A DNA stretch of 64,000 nucleotides from an uncultured Bacteroidales bacterium (GTDB taxonomy: Bacteria > Bacteroidota > Bacteroidia > Bacteroidales > Paludibacteraceae): positions 1-64,000 of the forward strand of contig CAMKPZ010000001.1 of the NCBI GenBank assembly GCA_946414805.1, written 5' to 3'. This document shows, in pieces, positions 42,206 to 51,764 of the stretch. Both the position numbers and the translations under genes were made by a program. The notes below the pieces were generated by a model, which worked only from the letters and a program-made list of their open reading frames with translations, searched no databases and was not told where the DNA came from. Each line of letters starts with the position of its first letter. Positions within the stretch are counted from its first letter, which is position 1.

Positions 42206-42237
42206 TTGCACATATCGAAAAATTGTCGTAACTTTGC
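42206..42237 (+). promoter_or_regulatory. Promoter for the 158-residue gene
   Basis: TTGCACATATC at 42206 and TAACTTTG at 42229-42236. The leader to the ATG at 42349 is about 105 bases and contains ttattagg-type repeats near 42260-42290. Confidence 0.75.
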
Positions 42238-42348
42238 ACTCAGTTTTAGCATAGTATATTAGGCTTTTATTAGGTTATTATTAGGATATTACTTTGTTTT
42301 TAATCTGTTACTAACCCGAGAAGAGCCTGACGATAACGAGAAAAAGAC

Positions 42349-42825
42349 ATGGCAGAAGTTATTTATCAAGACCCCGTCCTTGAAATTCGCGGCACACTGA
42401 CCAAGGACGGAACCATCCATCGCCGCAAGTATTACCGTGACGCAAACGGCAAAATCATCGGAGCCTCCAAGCCCGAAGCGTACCAGATTCTCTATCCCCG
42501 CAACTGGAAGAAGAATCCCGCGAAAGGCAAGGAACTGGAGCATCAGCTTCGGTTCAAAGCCGCGTGTGCCGAGACCAAGCGTATTCTCATGGCTGCCAAA
42601 TACCTCAAATCGCAAGCCTCCCAATCGACCAACCCTGCGCTTCCGTCGGACTACACGCCTACGCCCGAAGACCTTGCTACGCTCCAATACTGGCAGGACC
42701 GCTTCAAAGCCCAACTTCAAAAGCCCGAACCCGAAGCGCCCATCGACCCCGACACCGGCCGTCATAAGACCTATTTCCGCTTCGATGCCTTCATCCGCAC
42801 CTGCCTTTTGCGGGAGATGCCATAA
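42349..42825 (+). CDS. Hypothetical protein (158 residues)
   Basis: Cytoplasmic, basic, no membrane segment. Visible features are RGTLTKDGTIHRRKYYRDAN, a motif-like YQILYPRNWKKNPAKGKELE and a C-terminal RHKTYFRFDAFIRTCLLREM. The composition (K/R and P rich) could suit nucleic-acid binding, but I do not recognise the family. It has its own promoter and no co-directed close neighbour, so it is probably monocistronic. Confidence 0.65.
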   Translation: MAEVIYQDPVLEIRGTLTKDGTIHRRKYYRDANGKIIGASKPEAYQILYPRNWKKNPAKGKELEHQLRFKAACAETKRILMAAKYLKSQASQSTNPALPSDYTPTPEDLATLQYWQDRFKAQLQKPEPEAPIDPDTGRHKTYFRFDAFIRTCLLREMP

Positions 42826-43197
42826 CGTATGCCTAATTTTACCGAACTATAATTAGCCGGCATAAAATTGCCGGAAACAGACGAAGAATTGTGCTTAGAG
42901 ATATATTGGGAGAGGTTTGGAGAGGGATTTGCGCTATTATAGGACTTGGTTTTGAGGATTCAGAGAGAGATTTCAGACGAAAAAGTGCTCGGAATGCTGC
43001 GAAATAGGATAAAAATGCAAAAAGTCAAACGTTTTTTGCTATTTTTCTTGCATATATGCGAAAGTTGTTGTAACTTTGTGCGTTTTTTGAGATCCTACAG
43101 TCGCAGGCGGTCTTACAGGCAAAGCCGGTCCTACAGCATAGCGGTCTTACAGTGAGTGAAACGAACGATCAATTTATTAACAATAAATTTAATTAGC
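42826..43197 (+). other. Spacer holding the mutA promoter and a repeat
   Basis: No gene seen. Besides the promoter at 43048, the leader (about 43090-43152) has three spaced copies of ggtcttacag/ggtcctacag, each separated by AT- or GC-variable bases. Confidence 0.55.
43048..43079 (+). promoter_or_regulatory. Promoter for mutA
   Basis: TTGCATATATGCG at 43048 and TAACTTTG at 43071-43078. The leader to the ATG at 43198 is about 110 bases. Confidence 0.75.
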
Positions 43198-45126
43198 ATG
43201 GCAGAAAACAAAGTAAACATGTTGGCGGATTTTGCGCCGGTCTCCACTGAGACATGGAAAGCAAAAATCATCGCTGACCTGAAAGGTGCCGACTTCGACA
43301 AGAAGCTGGTATGGCGCACGCCGGAAGGATTCAACGTGCAGCCGTTCTACCGCCGTGAGGACCTGAAAGGGCTCAAGACCACCGTCTCCGCCCCCGGTCA
43401 GTTCCCCTACGTCCGCGGTACGCGTACTAACAACGACTGGGCTATCCGTCAGAACATCTGCGCCTGCAAGAACGCACGCAAGGCGAACGAGAAAGCCCTC
43501 GAGGTGCTCAACAAGGGTATCAACTCCCTCGGTTTTTGTCTTGACAAAGAGAAGTTGACCTACCATTTCATCAAGACGCTGCTCAACGGCATCGCCGCTG
43601 ACTGCATCGCCATCAACTTCTCCATCTGCGCCTGCGCTGCGCCGAAGCTCGCGAACATCCTCGTTCGTTACTACGGCCGCATGGGTTACGATGTGAAGCA
43701 CATGGTAGGTTCCATCAACGTGGACCCGATCAAGAACATGCTCGTCAAGGGCAAACCGCTGACCCGTGAGCAGGTATCGGCTAAGATCGCCGAGGTGGTG
43801 AAAGCCGCCAAAGCGCTGCCGGGTTACCGCGTAGTGGGTGTCAACAGCGTTGTGCTCAACAATTCCGGCGCATATGCTACGCAGGAACTGGCTTACGCCC
43901 TCGCTTGGGGTGCCGAGTACATGACGATGCTGACCGAGGCAGGCATTCCGAACTATCGCGCAGCCAATGCGATCCGTTTCAACATGGGTATCGGCGGCAA
44001 CTATTTCATGGAGTTGGCTAAGTTCCGTGCGGCGCGTCTGCTCTGGGCAAAGATCGTAGAGGCATACAAAGCGCCGATCTTCACCACCGCTCTCCGCAAT
44101 GCCGCTAAGATGAATGTCAGTGCCGAGACCAGCCGTTTCAACATGACCATCTTCGACGCGTATGTGAACCTCCTCCGCACGCAGACCGAGACGATGTCTG
44201 CAGCCCTTGCCGGCGTGGACGAGATCACCGTCACGCCTTTCGATATCACCTACGAGCGTCCGACGGATTTCTCCGAGCGTATAGCCCGCAACCAGCAGTT
44301 GCTCCTCAAAGAGGAGGCGCACTTCGATAAGATCGTGGACCCGGCTGCCGGTTCGTATTATCTGGAGAACCTGACCGCCTCCATCGCTGCCGAGGCTTGG
44401 AAGCAGTTCCTCGCTATTCAGGAGCAGGGCGGTATGTACCAGATGGTTTCCGAGGGCAAGGTACAAGAGCACATGGCATCAAACCTCAAAGCGCGTCTTA
44501 ACGACGTAGCCAAACGCAAAGAGGTGCTGCTCGGTTCCAACCAGTTCCCGAACTTCACCGAGAAAGCCGGCAAGAAGATCAAAGCCGACGCCGGTGCTTG
44601 CAGTTCGATTTGCACGTGCAAGACGGATAAGAAACAGGCTGCTTGCGGTTGCGGTAGTTCTTGCGAGAACGCGCTCCCGACGCTCCCTGTCGCTCGTGCT
44701 GCCGAGGAGTTCGAACAGCTCCGTTTGGAGACCGAGGGCGCCAAGAAACAACCCGTTGCTTTCATGCTGACCATCGGTAACCTCGCTATGCGTATTGCGC
44801 GTGCGCAGTTCAGTTGTAACTTCCTCGCGTGCGCAGGATACAAGGTCATCGACAACAACGGTTTTGCTACCATCGCCGAAGGTATCAAGGCAGCCCGCAA
44901 GGCGAAAGCGGACATCATCGTCCTCTGTTCGTCCGACGACGAGTACGCAACTCTCGCGCCGAAGGCATGGAAGAAGCTCCAGAACGCCAAAGAGATCTTC
45001 ATCGTTGCCGGTGCTCCGGCATGTATGGAGGACCTCCAGAAGCTCGGCATCTCCAACTTCATCCACGTCCGTTGCAATGTCCTCGACACGTTAAAACAAC
45101 TGAATAGCCAACTATTAAACAAATAA
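43198..45126 (+). CDS. mutA: Methylmalonyl-CoA mutase small (beta) subunit
   Basis: 642 residues from the ATG at 43198. It partners MutB to interconvert succinyl-CoA and methylmalonyl-CoA in propionate metabolism. The TIM-barrel half has RGTRTNNDWAIRQN and AGSYYLENLTASIAAEAW; the C-terminal B12-fold lacks the cobalt-binding DxHxxG, as expected for the small subunit. Odd points: CxC motifs at residues 88/90 (NICACK) and 144/146 (SICACA), and a cysteine-rich linker near 467-491 (ACSSICTCK, ACGCGSSCE) with seven cysteines. Homologues I recall lack these. It is separated from mutB by a GxxExxY cassette. Confidence 0.92.
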   Translation: MAENKVNMLADFAPVSTETWKAKIIADLKGADFDKKLVWRTPEGFNVQPFYRREDLKGLKTTVSAPGQFPYVRGTRTNNDWAIRQNICACKNARKANEKALEVLNKGINSLGFCLDKEKLTYHFIKTLLNGIAADCIAINFSICACAAPKLANILVRYYGRMGYDVKHMVGSINVDPIKNMLVKGKPLTREQVSAKIAEVVKAAKALPGYRVVGVNSVVLNNSGAYATQELAYALAWGAEYMTMLTEAGIPNYRAANAIRFNMGIGGNYFMELAKFRAARLLWAKIVEAYKAPIFTTALRNAAKMNVSAETSRFNMTIFDAYVNLLRTQTETMSAALAGVDEITVTPFDITYERPTDFSERIARNQQLLLKEEAHFDKIVDPAAGSYYLENLTASIAAEAWKQFLAIQEQGGMYQMVSEGKVQEHMASNLKARLNDVAKRKEVLLGSNQFPNFTEKAGKKIKADAGACSSICTCKTDKKQAACGCGSSCENALPTLPVARAAEEFEQLRLETEGAKKQPVAFMLTIGNLAMRIARAQFSCNFLACAGYKVIDNNGFATIAEGIKAARKAKADIIVLCSSDDEYATLAPKAWKKLQNAKEIFIVAGAPACMEDLQKLGISNFIHVRCNVLDTLKQLNSQLLNK

Positions 45127-45156
45127 CTAACAAGTCAACAATATTATAGTTTTTTA

Positions 45157-45253
45157 GTCAACAATTATCAACAATTACCAACAATTAAAAAAATGACTCG
45201 AATTGTCTTTAATTGTCTTTAATTGTTGACCACATATAAAAACTAAAAAAGAA
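45157..45253 (+). repeat. Left flanking repeat of the GxxExxY cassette
   Basis: caacaatta-type units (GTCAACAATTATCAACAATT) are followed by their complement (TTTAATTGTTGACC), making a large dyad. A near copy lies on the other side of the gene at 45782-45868. Confidence 0.75.
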
Positions 45254-45263
45254 CAATTAATTT

Positions 45264-45740
45264 ATGACCGAATTAGAACAAATAGCATACGCGAACCTGA
45301 TATACGCCATTATTGGCGCAGCACATGAGGTTCATCGGGAGTTACATTATGGTCTCTCGGAAGCTATTTATGAGGAATGTCTTTGCTTGGAACTCAAAGC
45401 GCTCGGTCTGCGAGCAGAGAACCAAGTGGAACTTCCTGTGTTCTACAAAGGTCAGTTGTTGGAGAAGCACTATCGTTTGGATATTGTTGTAGAGGAAGAT
45501 ATTATCATTGAACTGAAAGCCGTAGAGGAAGTTATTCCTGAGCACAGGGCGCAGTTATTCAACTACCTTAGGATTACTCAAAAGCCGATAGGTCTGTTGA
45601 TTAACTTTGGCAGAAGTGTTTATGTGGAGAAGTATTTTTATGATGCAGAAACCAATGATGTTTCATTCTTTAGATACAAGATTCCAGATAATATTAAATT
45701 GTCCGACATTCGTCAACTCATCGCCGAGATGAGAAGATAA
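45264..45740 (+). CDS. GxxExxY-family protein
   Basis: 158 residues. It has the naming motif as GLSEAIYEECL, then LRAENQVELPVFYKGQLL and YRLDIVVEEDIIIELKAV. The latter is a D...ExK pattern like PD-(D/E)xK nucleases, followed by HRAQLFNYLRIT. GxxExxY proteins are scattered, mobile-looking genes in many bacteria; their function is unproven. Here the gene interrupts the mutA-mutB pair and is bracketed by direct repeats with internal dyads, so it looks inserted. It is likely still read on the mut transcript. Confidence 0.82.
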   Translation: MTELEQIAYANLIYAIIGAAHEVHRELHYGLSEAIYEECLCLELKALGLRAENQVELPVFYKGQLLEKHYRLDIVVEEDIIIELKAVEEVIPEHRAQLFNYLRITQKPIGLLINFGRSVYVEKYFYDAETNDVSFFRYKIPDNIKLSDIRQLIAEMRR

Positions 45741-45868
45741 AAATTGTTTTCAATTGTCCTTAATTGTTGACCACAAAAGATAAGTCAACAATTATCCACA
45801 ATTACCAACAATTATCAAAATTGTCTTAAATTGTTTTTAATTGTTGACCTAAAAGAAAAACTAATATT
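45741..45868 (+). repeat. Right flanking repeats of the GxxExxY cassette
   Basis: First a half-repeat (aattgtccttaattgttgacc, about 45752-45772), then a full copy from 45782 (GTCAACAATTATCCACAATT to AATTGTTGACC). The left side has one full copy, so the gene sits within a repeated unit. Confidence 0.75.
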
Positions 45869-45890
45869 ATTGACTCAAAATTGAAAAGTT

Positions 45891-48032
45891 ATGAAGCCGA
45901 ATTTTAAAGATATTGATATTACACAGGTTTCGGCCAGCAAAGTAGTTGGCCCGAACACCGCCGATTGGCAGACGCCGGAGCTCATCGACGTCAAGCCTAT
46001 TTATACCAAAGAGGACCTCAAAGGCATGGAGCACCTCGACTACGTGTCCGGTATTCCTCCGTTCCTCCGTGGCCCGTATAGCGCCATGTATCCTCTCCGT
46101 CCTTGGACCATCCGTCAGTATGCCGGATTCTCCACCGCAGAGGAGTCTAACGCTTTCTACCGCCGTAACCTCGCGTCCGGTCAGAAAGGTCTGTCCGTAG
46201 CCTTCGACCTCCCGACCCACCGTGGCTACAACGCCGATAACATGCGCGTGGTAGGTGATGTCGGAAAAGCCGGCGTGTCTATCTGCTCGCTGGAGGACAT
46301 GAAAGTCCTCTTCGCAGGTATTCCTCTGAACAAGATGTCCGTCTCCATGACCATGAACGGCGCCGTGCTGCCGATCCTCGCGTTCTATATCAACGCCGGA
46401 CTCGAGCAGGGTGCCAAACTCGAGGAGATGGCAGGTACCATCCAGAACGATATCCTCAAGGAGTTCATGGTGCGTAACACCTATATCTACCCGCCTAAGT
46501 TCTCCATGAAGATCATCGCCGACATCTTCGAATATACCTCGCAGAACATGCCTAAGTTCAACTCCATCTCCATCTCCGGTTACCACATGCAGGAGGCCGG
46601 TGCTACGGCAGATATCGAGTTGGCTTACACGCTTGCCGACGGTATGGAGTACCTCCGCGCAGGTGTCAACGCCGGCATGGATGTGGATACGTTCGCGCCG
46701 CGTCTGTCCTTCTTCTGGGCGATCGGTATGAACCATTTCATGGAGATTGCCAAGATGCGTGCAGGCCGTATGTTGTGGGCGAAGATCGTCAAGTCTTTCG
46801 GCGCCAAGAACCCGAAATCCATGGCACTCCGTACGCACAGCCAGACCTCCGGTTGGTCGCTCACCGAGCAGGACCCGTTCAACAACGTCGGTCGTACCTG
46901 TATCGAAGCTATGGGAGCTGCACTCGGTCACACCCAGTCGCTCCACACCAACGCACTCGACGAGGCTATCGCGCTGCCGACGGACTTCTCCGCGCGTATC
47001 GCACGTAACACCCAGATCTACATCCAGGAAGAGACCAAGGTCTGCAAGGAGATCGACCCGTGGGGCGGTTCCTACTACGTAGAGACCCTCACGCAGGAAC
47101 TCATGGAGAAAGCCTGGGCTCATATCCAGGAGATCGAGAAACTCGGCGGTATGGCAGCAGCTATCGAGACCGGTATTCCTAAGATGCGTATCGAGGAAGC
47201 CGCTGCGCGTACACAGGCGCGTATCGACTCCGGCAAACAGAAGATCATCGGTATCAACGAGTATCGTCTGGAGCACGAAGACCCGATCGACATCCTCGAG
47301 ATTGATAACACAGCCGTTCGTGAGCAGCAGGTAGCTCGCCTCAACGAACTCCGTGCTAACCGTGACGAGAAAGCCGTGCAGGCTGCCCTCGCTGAGATCA
47401 CCGAGTCCGTACAGAAATGGGCTGACGGCGGTAAGGGTGAGAACCTCCTCGCACTCGCTGTCAAAGCCGCCGGTCTCCGCGCTTCGCTCGGCGAGATCTC
47501 CGATGCCTGCGAGAAAGTCGTAGGACGTTATAAAGCAACCATCAGAACTATTTCAGGCGTGTACGCTTCAGGTACTAAGAACGACGATAACTTCCAGGAA
47601 GCTTGTCGTCTCACGGCAGAGTTTGCCAAGAAAGAAGGTCGTCAACCCCGTATCATGATTGCCAAGATGGGACAGGACGGCCATGATCGTGGCGCCAAAG
47701 TGGTAGCCACCGGTTATGCCGACTGCGGCTTCGATGTCGATATGGGTCCGCTCTTCCAGACCCCGGCAGAGGCAGCCAAGCAGGCGGTGGAGAACGATGT
47801 CCATGTACTGGGTGTCTCCAGCCTCGCGGCAGGTCACAAGACCCTCATCCCGCAGGTCATCGAGGAGCTCAAGAAACTCGGCCGTCCGGATATCATGGTC
47901 ACCGCCGGTGGTGTCATCCCCGCGCAGGACTACGACTTCCTCTACAAAGCCGGCGTTGCCGCCATCTTCGGTCCCGGCACCCCCGTTGCTTATTCAGCAA
48001 AGGTTGTGATGCAGCTTTTGATGCAAGAATAA
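45891..48032 (+). CDS. mutB: Methylmalonyl-CoA mutase large (alpha) subunit
   Basis: 713 residues. The catalytic barrel includes [20 protein letters not shown] and [17 protein letters not shown]; the C-terminal B12 domain has [11 protein letters not shown] (DxHxxG, cobalt ligand) and [14 protein letters not shown]. It performs the radical rearrangement with adenosylcobalamin. The last 300 bases are duplicated at 57661-57966 and, in decayed inverted form, at about 57030-57585. A terminator follows. Confidence 0.95.
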   Translation: MKPNFKDIDITQVSASKVVGPNTADWQTPELIDVKPIYTKEDLKGMEHLDYVSGIPPFLRGPYSAMYPLRPWTIRQYAGFSTAEESNAFYRRNLASGQKGLSVAFDLPTHRGYNADNMRVVGDVGKAGVSICSLEDMKVLFAGIPLNKMSVSMTMNGAVLPILAFYINAGLEQGAKLEEMAGTIQNDILKEFMVRNTYIYPPKFSMKIIADIFEYTSQNMPKFNSISISGYHMQEAGATADIELAYTLADGMEYLRAGVNAGMDVDTFAPRLSFFWAIGMNHFMEIAKMRAGRMLWAKIVKSFGAKNPKSMALRTHSQTSGWSLTEQDPFNNVGRTCIEAMGAALGHTQSLHTNALDEAIALPTDFSARIARNTQIYIQEETKVCKEIDPWGGSYYVETLTQELMEKAWAHIQEIEKLGGMAAAIETGIPKMRIEEAAARTQARIDSGKQKIIGINEYRLEHEDPIDILEIDNTAVREQQVARLNELRANRDEKAVQAALAEITESVQKWADGGKGENLLALAVKAAGLRASLGEISDACEKVVGRYKATIRTISGVYASGTKNDDNFQEACRLTAEFAKKEGRQPRIMIAKMGQDGHDRGAKVVATGYADCGFDVDMGPLFQTPAEAAKQAVENDVHVLGVSSLAAGHKTLIPQVIEELKKLGRPDIMVTAGGVIPAQDYDFLYKAGVAAIFGPGTPVAYSAKVVMQLLMQE

Positions 48033-48050
48033 TGCACTCTCTCTGACGAC

Positions 48051-48084
48051 AAAAGGCAGGTCACAATTTGGTGACTTGCCTTTT
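48051..48084 (+). terminator. Terminator after mutB
   Basis: AAAAGGCAGGTCAC and GTGACTTGCCTTTT pair around AATTTG; the T-run lies within the 3' arm. Confidence 0.82.
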
Positions 48085-48297
48085 AGTTTATACCCACCTC
48101 GGCCATAAAATGAGCATCCTTTCACGACTTTCTTTCTCGCGTTTCACTTATTTTTCTCTGCTCCGTTTCACTCCGCAAAATTAAAAGGGGAAAAGCTCTT
48201 TTTCTTCTAATTACTATCGGTCGGATGTAGCGTTTTTCTTTGCCTATTAGCCCGAACACGAAAAAAGGAGTGACATCGCTGCCACTCCTCTCTCTCA

Positions 48298-48684
48298 TCA
48301 GTCATGCGGATGTTGAGCGTCATACTCCTGACCGCAGATGTACCAGTAATAAGCCTTCATCGTTTTCTTGCCGCCTGGGTTGTTGCGTTGTGCGAGGAAG
48401 TTCATCTGATCCTGCGTGATCTTCGATAGGTCACGACTGCGTTGATGAACCATCGCTGCAACAGACGCAAAACGCGTGCGAGCCCATAACTCATCCGTAG
48501 TCACCGCTGTGCTACGACTAATTTCGTCTCGCATATAAATGCGATTGCAATTAGGGTTTGTGGTAGCGGCTCTGCGATGGGTCGCAAGCAACATCTTTTC
48601 GTGTGTGTGCTAACCTTTCTTGCCGCACTTGCATAATGCGCCGGAAACGTATTCTATTCCGGCTGTCCATACTACTTTTGCCAT
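48298..48684 (-). pseudogene. 128-codon gene interrupted by an in-frame TAG
   Basis: Reading from the ATG at 48684: MAKVVWTAGIEYVSGALCKC then GKKG, TAG (48612-48610), HTHEK and MLLATHRRAATTNPNCNR onward without a break to 48298. From memory, Bacteroides homologues run straight through this point, so the amber codon interrupts one ancestral gene. A remaining start (ATG at 48594) could make the last 98 residues. Alternatives are amber suppression or a single-base error. The next upstream gene also starts MAK. The function is unknown; such proteins accompany mobile-element genes. Confidence 0.65.
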
Positions 48685-48708
48685 TGTTTTTAAGGTTTTA
48701 ATTGGTTG

Positions 48709-49014
48709 TTAATCATTTATCTTCTCATACTCTTTCGCAAATATAAAGCCTCGCAGGGTCTTATATTCATTTTGCTTTCTAAAATCGGCTTCGTAAGCCG
48801 TTTTTTGCTCTTCGGTCAAGGCTCCAATTGCCTGTTGCACTTGTTTGAACTTGTTACGTTGGGCTATCTGTAATGCGCTTGGCTCACCTTTATAAGGATT
48901 ACAGATTTTGCCGGTGTAATGAGTGCCCTTGCGATTTGCAAAATAGACATCGGAGTGACCGCAGATTTTCCCGCTTAGGGATAGCAATAAGTCCATCGGA
49001 ACGTACTTTGCCAT
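48709..49014 (-). CDS. Hypothetical mobile-element-associated protein (101 residues)
   Basis: Starts MAKYVPMDLLLSLSGKICGH; the middle contains GKICNPYKGEPSALQIAQRN and a helical end (LRGFIFAKEYEKIND). There is no signal peptide. It looks like a small DNA- or capsid-associated protein of Bacteroidales elements, but I cannot name it. It sits 24 bases upstream of the amber-interrupted gene on the same strand. Confidence 0.6.
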   Translation of the reverse strand: MAKYVPMDLLLSLSGKICGHSDVYFANRKGTHYTGKICNPYKGEPSALQIAQRNKFKQVQQAIGALTEEQKTAYEADFRKQNEYKTLRGFIFAKEYEKIND

Positions 49015-49306
49015 TGGTTGGTGACAAACTTTTTTTACCCGCTTTGTCTTCTCGGGTGTTAAGGATAATAGGTTTATTTTTTACTTTCATCTTTGAGTGA
49101 AACGGTCTTTCGACTCTAGTCTCGTATCTTCTTTATATGCGCATATGTATCTTGATTTGTTTACTTTCTTCTTACAAGGTTGAGGAATAGACATAGTTTC
49201 CCCCTGACGAGTTGCGTACATTTGTGACCCGCCCGACCGATTCTACGGTCTTCCCGATTTCCCTCTCGGGCTGTACAAGGCGGTGCCATTTCGTTATAAC
49301 CTGTTA

Positions 49307-49546
49307 TTACCGCTGGACGATCAATCCCGAAGGATGACGAGCTAAAAGTGGTTTCCCCATAACGCGCAACCACTGACGGCATATCCTGTCGTTATAACTC
49401 GCAGACGCAGCGCACCGGCATGTTTTTATAGGTGCATGGCTTCTTAGTATTCGGGGTCTCCGATTATTGTCGAAGGGACATCGGCTCTTTAAGTTCAGTT
49501 GTTTCCTCAACTCTTTGTCGCGTAATCCGGCTGCATCGCTGCTCAT
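49307..49546 (-). CDS. Weak 79-residue open frame
   Basis: ATG at 49546, 35 bases after a minus-strand TAACTTTG box. The translation (SSDAAGLRDKELRKQLNLKS, later GKPLLARHPSGLIVQR) is very basic and rich in R and C, and resembles nothing I know. It could be a small DNA-binding protein of the island or a chance frame over a structured RNA. Listed because of the promoter-like box and suitable spacing. Confidence 0.25.
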   Translation of the reverse strand: MSSDAAGLRDKELRKQLNLKSRCPFDNNRRPRILRSHAPIKTCRCAASASYNDRICRQWLRVMGKPLLARHPSGLIVQR

Positions 49547-49701
49547 AATGAGCGTTTTATGTGCGTATCTTGAAATTTTTTGCAAAGTTACTGCTTTTTC
49601 CAAAATAAAAAAACCTTCATCCGAAAATACCTTAACTTAATGTTTAAAGTCCACTTTAATCCAGTTCCTGCTCTCTCCGTGTACATCAAACACCCATAAA
49701 C

Positions 49702-49739
49702 AAAAAAAACTGCGGTTACCATTTCTGATAACCGCAGTC
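49702..49739 (-). terminator. Terminator of the DUF3987 gene
   Basis: ACTGCGGTTA and TAACCGCAGT form a perfect 10-bp stem around CCATTTCTGA; on the minus strand it is followed by a T-run. Confidence 0.85.
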
Positions 49740-49776
49740 GTGTTGTATTATGCTTCCTATCTGGAAGGCGATTTAA

Positions 49777-51297
49777 CTAAACAACCTTTTCATAAACTTT
49801 ACCCTTTTCTACCTCTCTTATACAGCCCAACTTCTTCCATGCGGAAATATTTTGTTTTGGGTTGCTATTTGAGTTTCCATTCTTTATTTGCAAAGCACTT
49901 ACTTCGTCTCGTGTAAACCTATGTGGTAATTGGAGAAGTATGTAAGGTATTGCATGTCCGTTGATTGTTTTAGCTTTCTCCGCTTGGGAGTCCATTTGTT
50001 CCCCAAACATAGCCATGTGATTGCAAAATACGTATTCTGCCACCCATGTTGCAAATTTTGCGATGTCCTCGTTGCTTAGCGTGGATCGCTCTTGTTCAAG
50101 CAGGTAACATAACATTCCTGCCCGAAAACCAATAACGGCAGAGCGTTTCCGATAAGTATCTATCGCTTTAGAGCCGGTGGATAGTGCTAACTTACGTTTC
50201 TCCTCCAACCACTTGTCTATAGCTGATAAGACTGCTGGACATTCTATGGTCTCAGACTGCTCCATCAACCACATCGCAATACATCCTATCTCATATAGTT
50301 CCTTTTCGGTTATTGCTTTCACGCTTCTGCGAGGCTTCGCAAATCGGTTTGGCATCTGAACAAATGCGAAACGGTTCTGTAAGCCGTCTTCAATCGCCCC
50401 TGAATGGAAAAACTCGCGACATTTGTCAGGAGTTCCGGTAGCGAGTAGATTGTAAAATACTTTCACCTCACCACTCCATGTCCCTCGGGAAATAAAACGT
50501 TGCCTAAATATGTCGTTGTCAAAACTCATACAGAGCAGTTGGTCTAAATTAGCCCAAGCCCCACGTCGCTTTTGACTTAACAACACTCCTAATTCGGGAT
50601 AAAAGGCAAATACATGTTTACCATTTGCACTATCTAACATATCTAATAGTGCCGTTATGGATGTTACATGGGGAGCCAACCGATCTTCCTCATCCATATA
50701 AGGTGTTGTCAAAAGATCTACATATCTCTTTACAAACGATTTACCACCGGATGTGTCTCCTACTATACAAGCCAGAAAACTAAAGGAATGCGCTGGTTCA
50801 CCAGCATCATACATAAACCGCACGCTGGTGGCCAACGACCCTAAAACTGGTAGCATAGCCATTACAAGCGGAGCCTTGAACTCTGGTTCTTCCTCATGGT
50901 CTGTCAATAGTTGCAACAAATAAGGAAGACGAGGCAAAGGCAACGCACTCGCATCGTAAATAATTTCGCCGGAATCGGGAGTGAGTTTAGCTTCTTCAAC
51001 CGGCTCTTTTGTTGTGATACCTTCAATCAGTATTTCAGATTGCGCCCTAAGCAATGGAGCTGGCCAAGTAGTGTTGTGTTCTCTACTTAACTCATCTTTT
51101 ATAATTGCTTTCCGAACAACTTCTGATACCCCGAAATCCGGTATCACTTGATACATAACCTCTGCGTCATAATTACACGCATAAACCATGTACTGCGCCA
51201 TCGTACCATAACAATACTCTGCGCCTTTTTGGCTGGGATCTAGTCCCAAAATTCCTTGCAATTTACATGCAAGAGAAAATAAATTCGAATAGATCAT
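49777..51297 (-). CDS. DUF3987-domain protein (mobile-element primase/helicase-like)
   Basis: 506 residues. The domain has a P-loop ACIVGDTSGGKSFVKRYVDL and a later FAFYPELGVLLSQKRRGAW, both typical of DUF3987. These proteins are found on Bacteroidetes integrative and mobilizable elements and probably unwind or prime DNA. The N-terminal BT4734-like domain often fused to it is absent, and upstream sequence does not encode it in any frame, so the gene may be shortened. The C-terminus adds a helical region (HRFTRDEVSALQIKN). It marks this interval as mobile DNA. Confidence 0.8.
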   Translation of the reverse strand: MIYSNLFSLACKLQGILGLDPSQKGAEYCYGTMAQYMVYACNYDAEVMYQVIPDFGVSEVVRKAIIKDELSREHNTTWPAPLLRAQSEILIEGITTKEPVEEAKLTPDSGEIIYDASALPLPRLPYLLQLLTDHEEEPEFKAPLVMAMLPVLGSLATSVRFMYDAGEPAHSFSFLACIVGDTSGGKSFVKRYVDLLTTPYMDEEDRLAPHVTSITALLDMLDSANGKHVFAFYPELGVLLSQKRRGAWANLDQLLCMSFDNDIFRQRFISRGTWSGEVKVFYNLLATGTPDKCREFFHSGAIEDGLQNRFAFVQMPNRFAKPRRSVKAITEKELYEIGCIAMWLMEQSETIECPAVLSAIDKWLEEKRKLALSTGSKAIDTYRKRSAVIGFRAGMLCYLLEQERSTLSNEDIAKFATWVAEYVFCNHMAMFGEQMDSQAEKAKTINGHAIPYILLQLPHRFTRDEVSALQIKNGNSNSNPKQNISAWKKLGCIREVEKGKVYEKVV

Positions 51298-51727
51298 TTT
51301 TTAAAATGTTTGAGAAATTATACAAAATGGTCCTTTCGTCTAATTCCTCAGTCAAAAAATGTGAACGAATCTGATCCTGAGACTACCACCTCCACTGATA
51401 GTAACTGCCGTAATGTGGAGGACTTACGGCTTTTCTTCGTGCAGATGCCAATATGTCAAGGATCGCCTTCCTTTGGTCGGGTCGGTCGGGTCGGAAGACC
51501 CTATACACACAGACCATTGAAAACATAATACATCTTTTATTCCCACAATTTTTATGCCAAACACATCATCTGTCACTTTGTCAATATCACCTTTCCGACC
51601 TTCCGACTTTCCGACCTGAACATAAACAGAACCTACCAAACGGATACCGAAACGATAAGCAAACCATACAAAAATTCGATAATTTAATGCAAAACAGGCT
51701 AATCTGCCGTCAAATTGCAAATTTTAT
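51298..51727. other. Spacer with tandem GC-rich words
   Basis: No convincing gene; the 72- and 98-codon frames here are low-complexity. It holds GGTCGGGTCGG tandem words at 51476-51493 and TTCCGACC/TTTCCGACC words at 51590-51619, near complements of each other, 100 bases apart. Together they could form a stem. Confidence 0.5.
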
Positions 51728-51760
51728 TTGCACACGTCAGATTTTTTTTGTAATTTTGCA
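51728..51760 (+). promoter_or_regulatory. Promoter for the large LRR gene's leader
   Basis: TTGCACACGTC at 51728 and TAATTTTG at 51751-51758. The start codon is 330 bases downstream. Confidence 0.7.
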
Positions 51761-51764
51761 GCCG

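Larger units (their letters stand above)
49015..49776. other. Gap with weak signals only
   Basis: It contains a minus-strand TAACTTTG box (about 49581-49588, plus-strand CAAAGTTA), a weak 79-codon frame listed separately, and GC-rich hairpin-forming stretches (CCGACCGATTCTACGGTC near 49232). The terminator of the DUF3987 gene is at 49702. A 63-codon frame at 48899-49090 overlaps the hypothetical gene and is not credible. Confidence 0.5.

Noticed and set aside
43189..44472. 427-codon antisense frame over mutA
   Set aside because: Shadow of mutA codon bias; no start context or promoter.
45867..47276. 469-codon open frame antisense to mutB
   Set aside because: Exact antisense of a highly conserved gene with strong codon bias; the translation is H/R/V/L rich with no family features.
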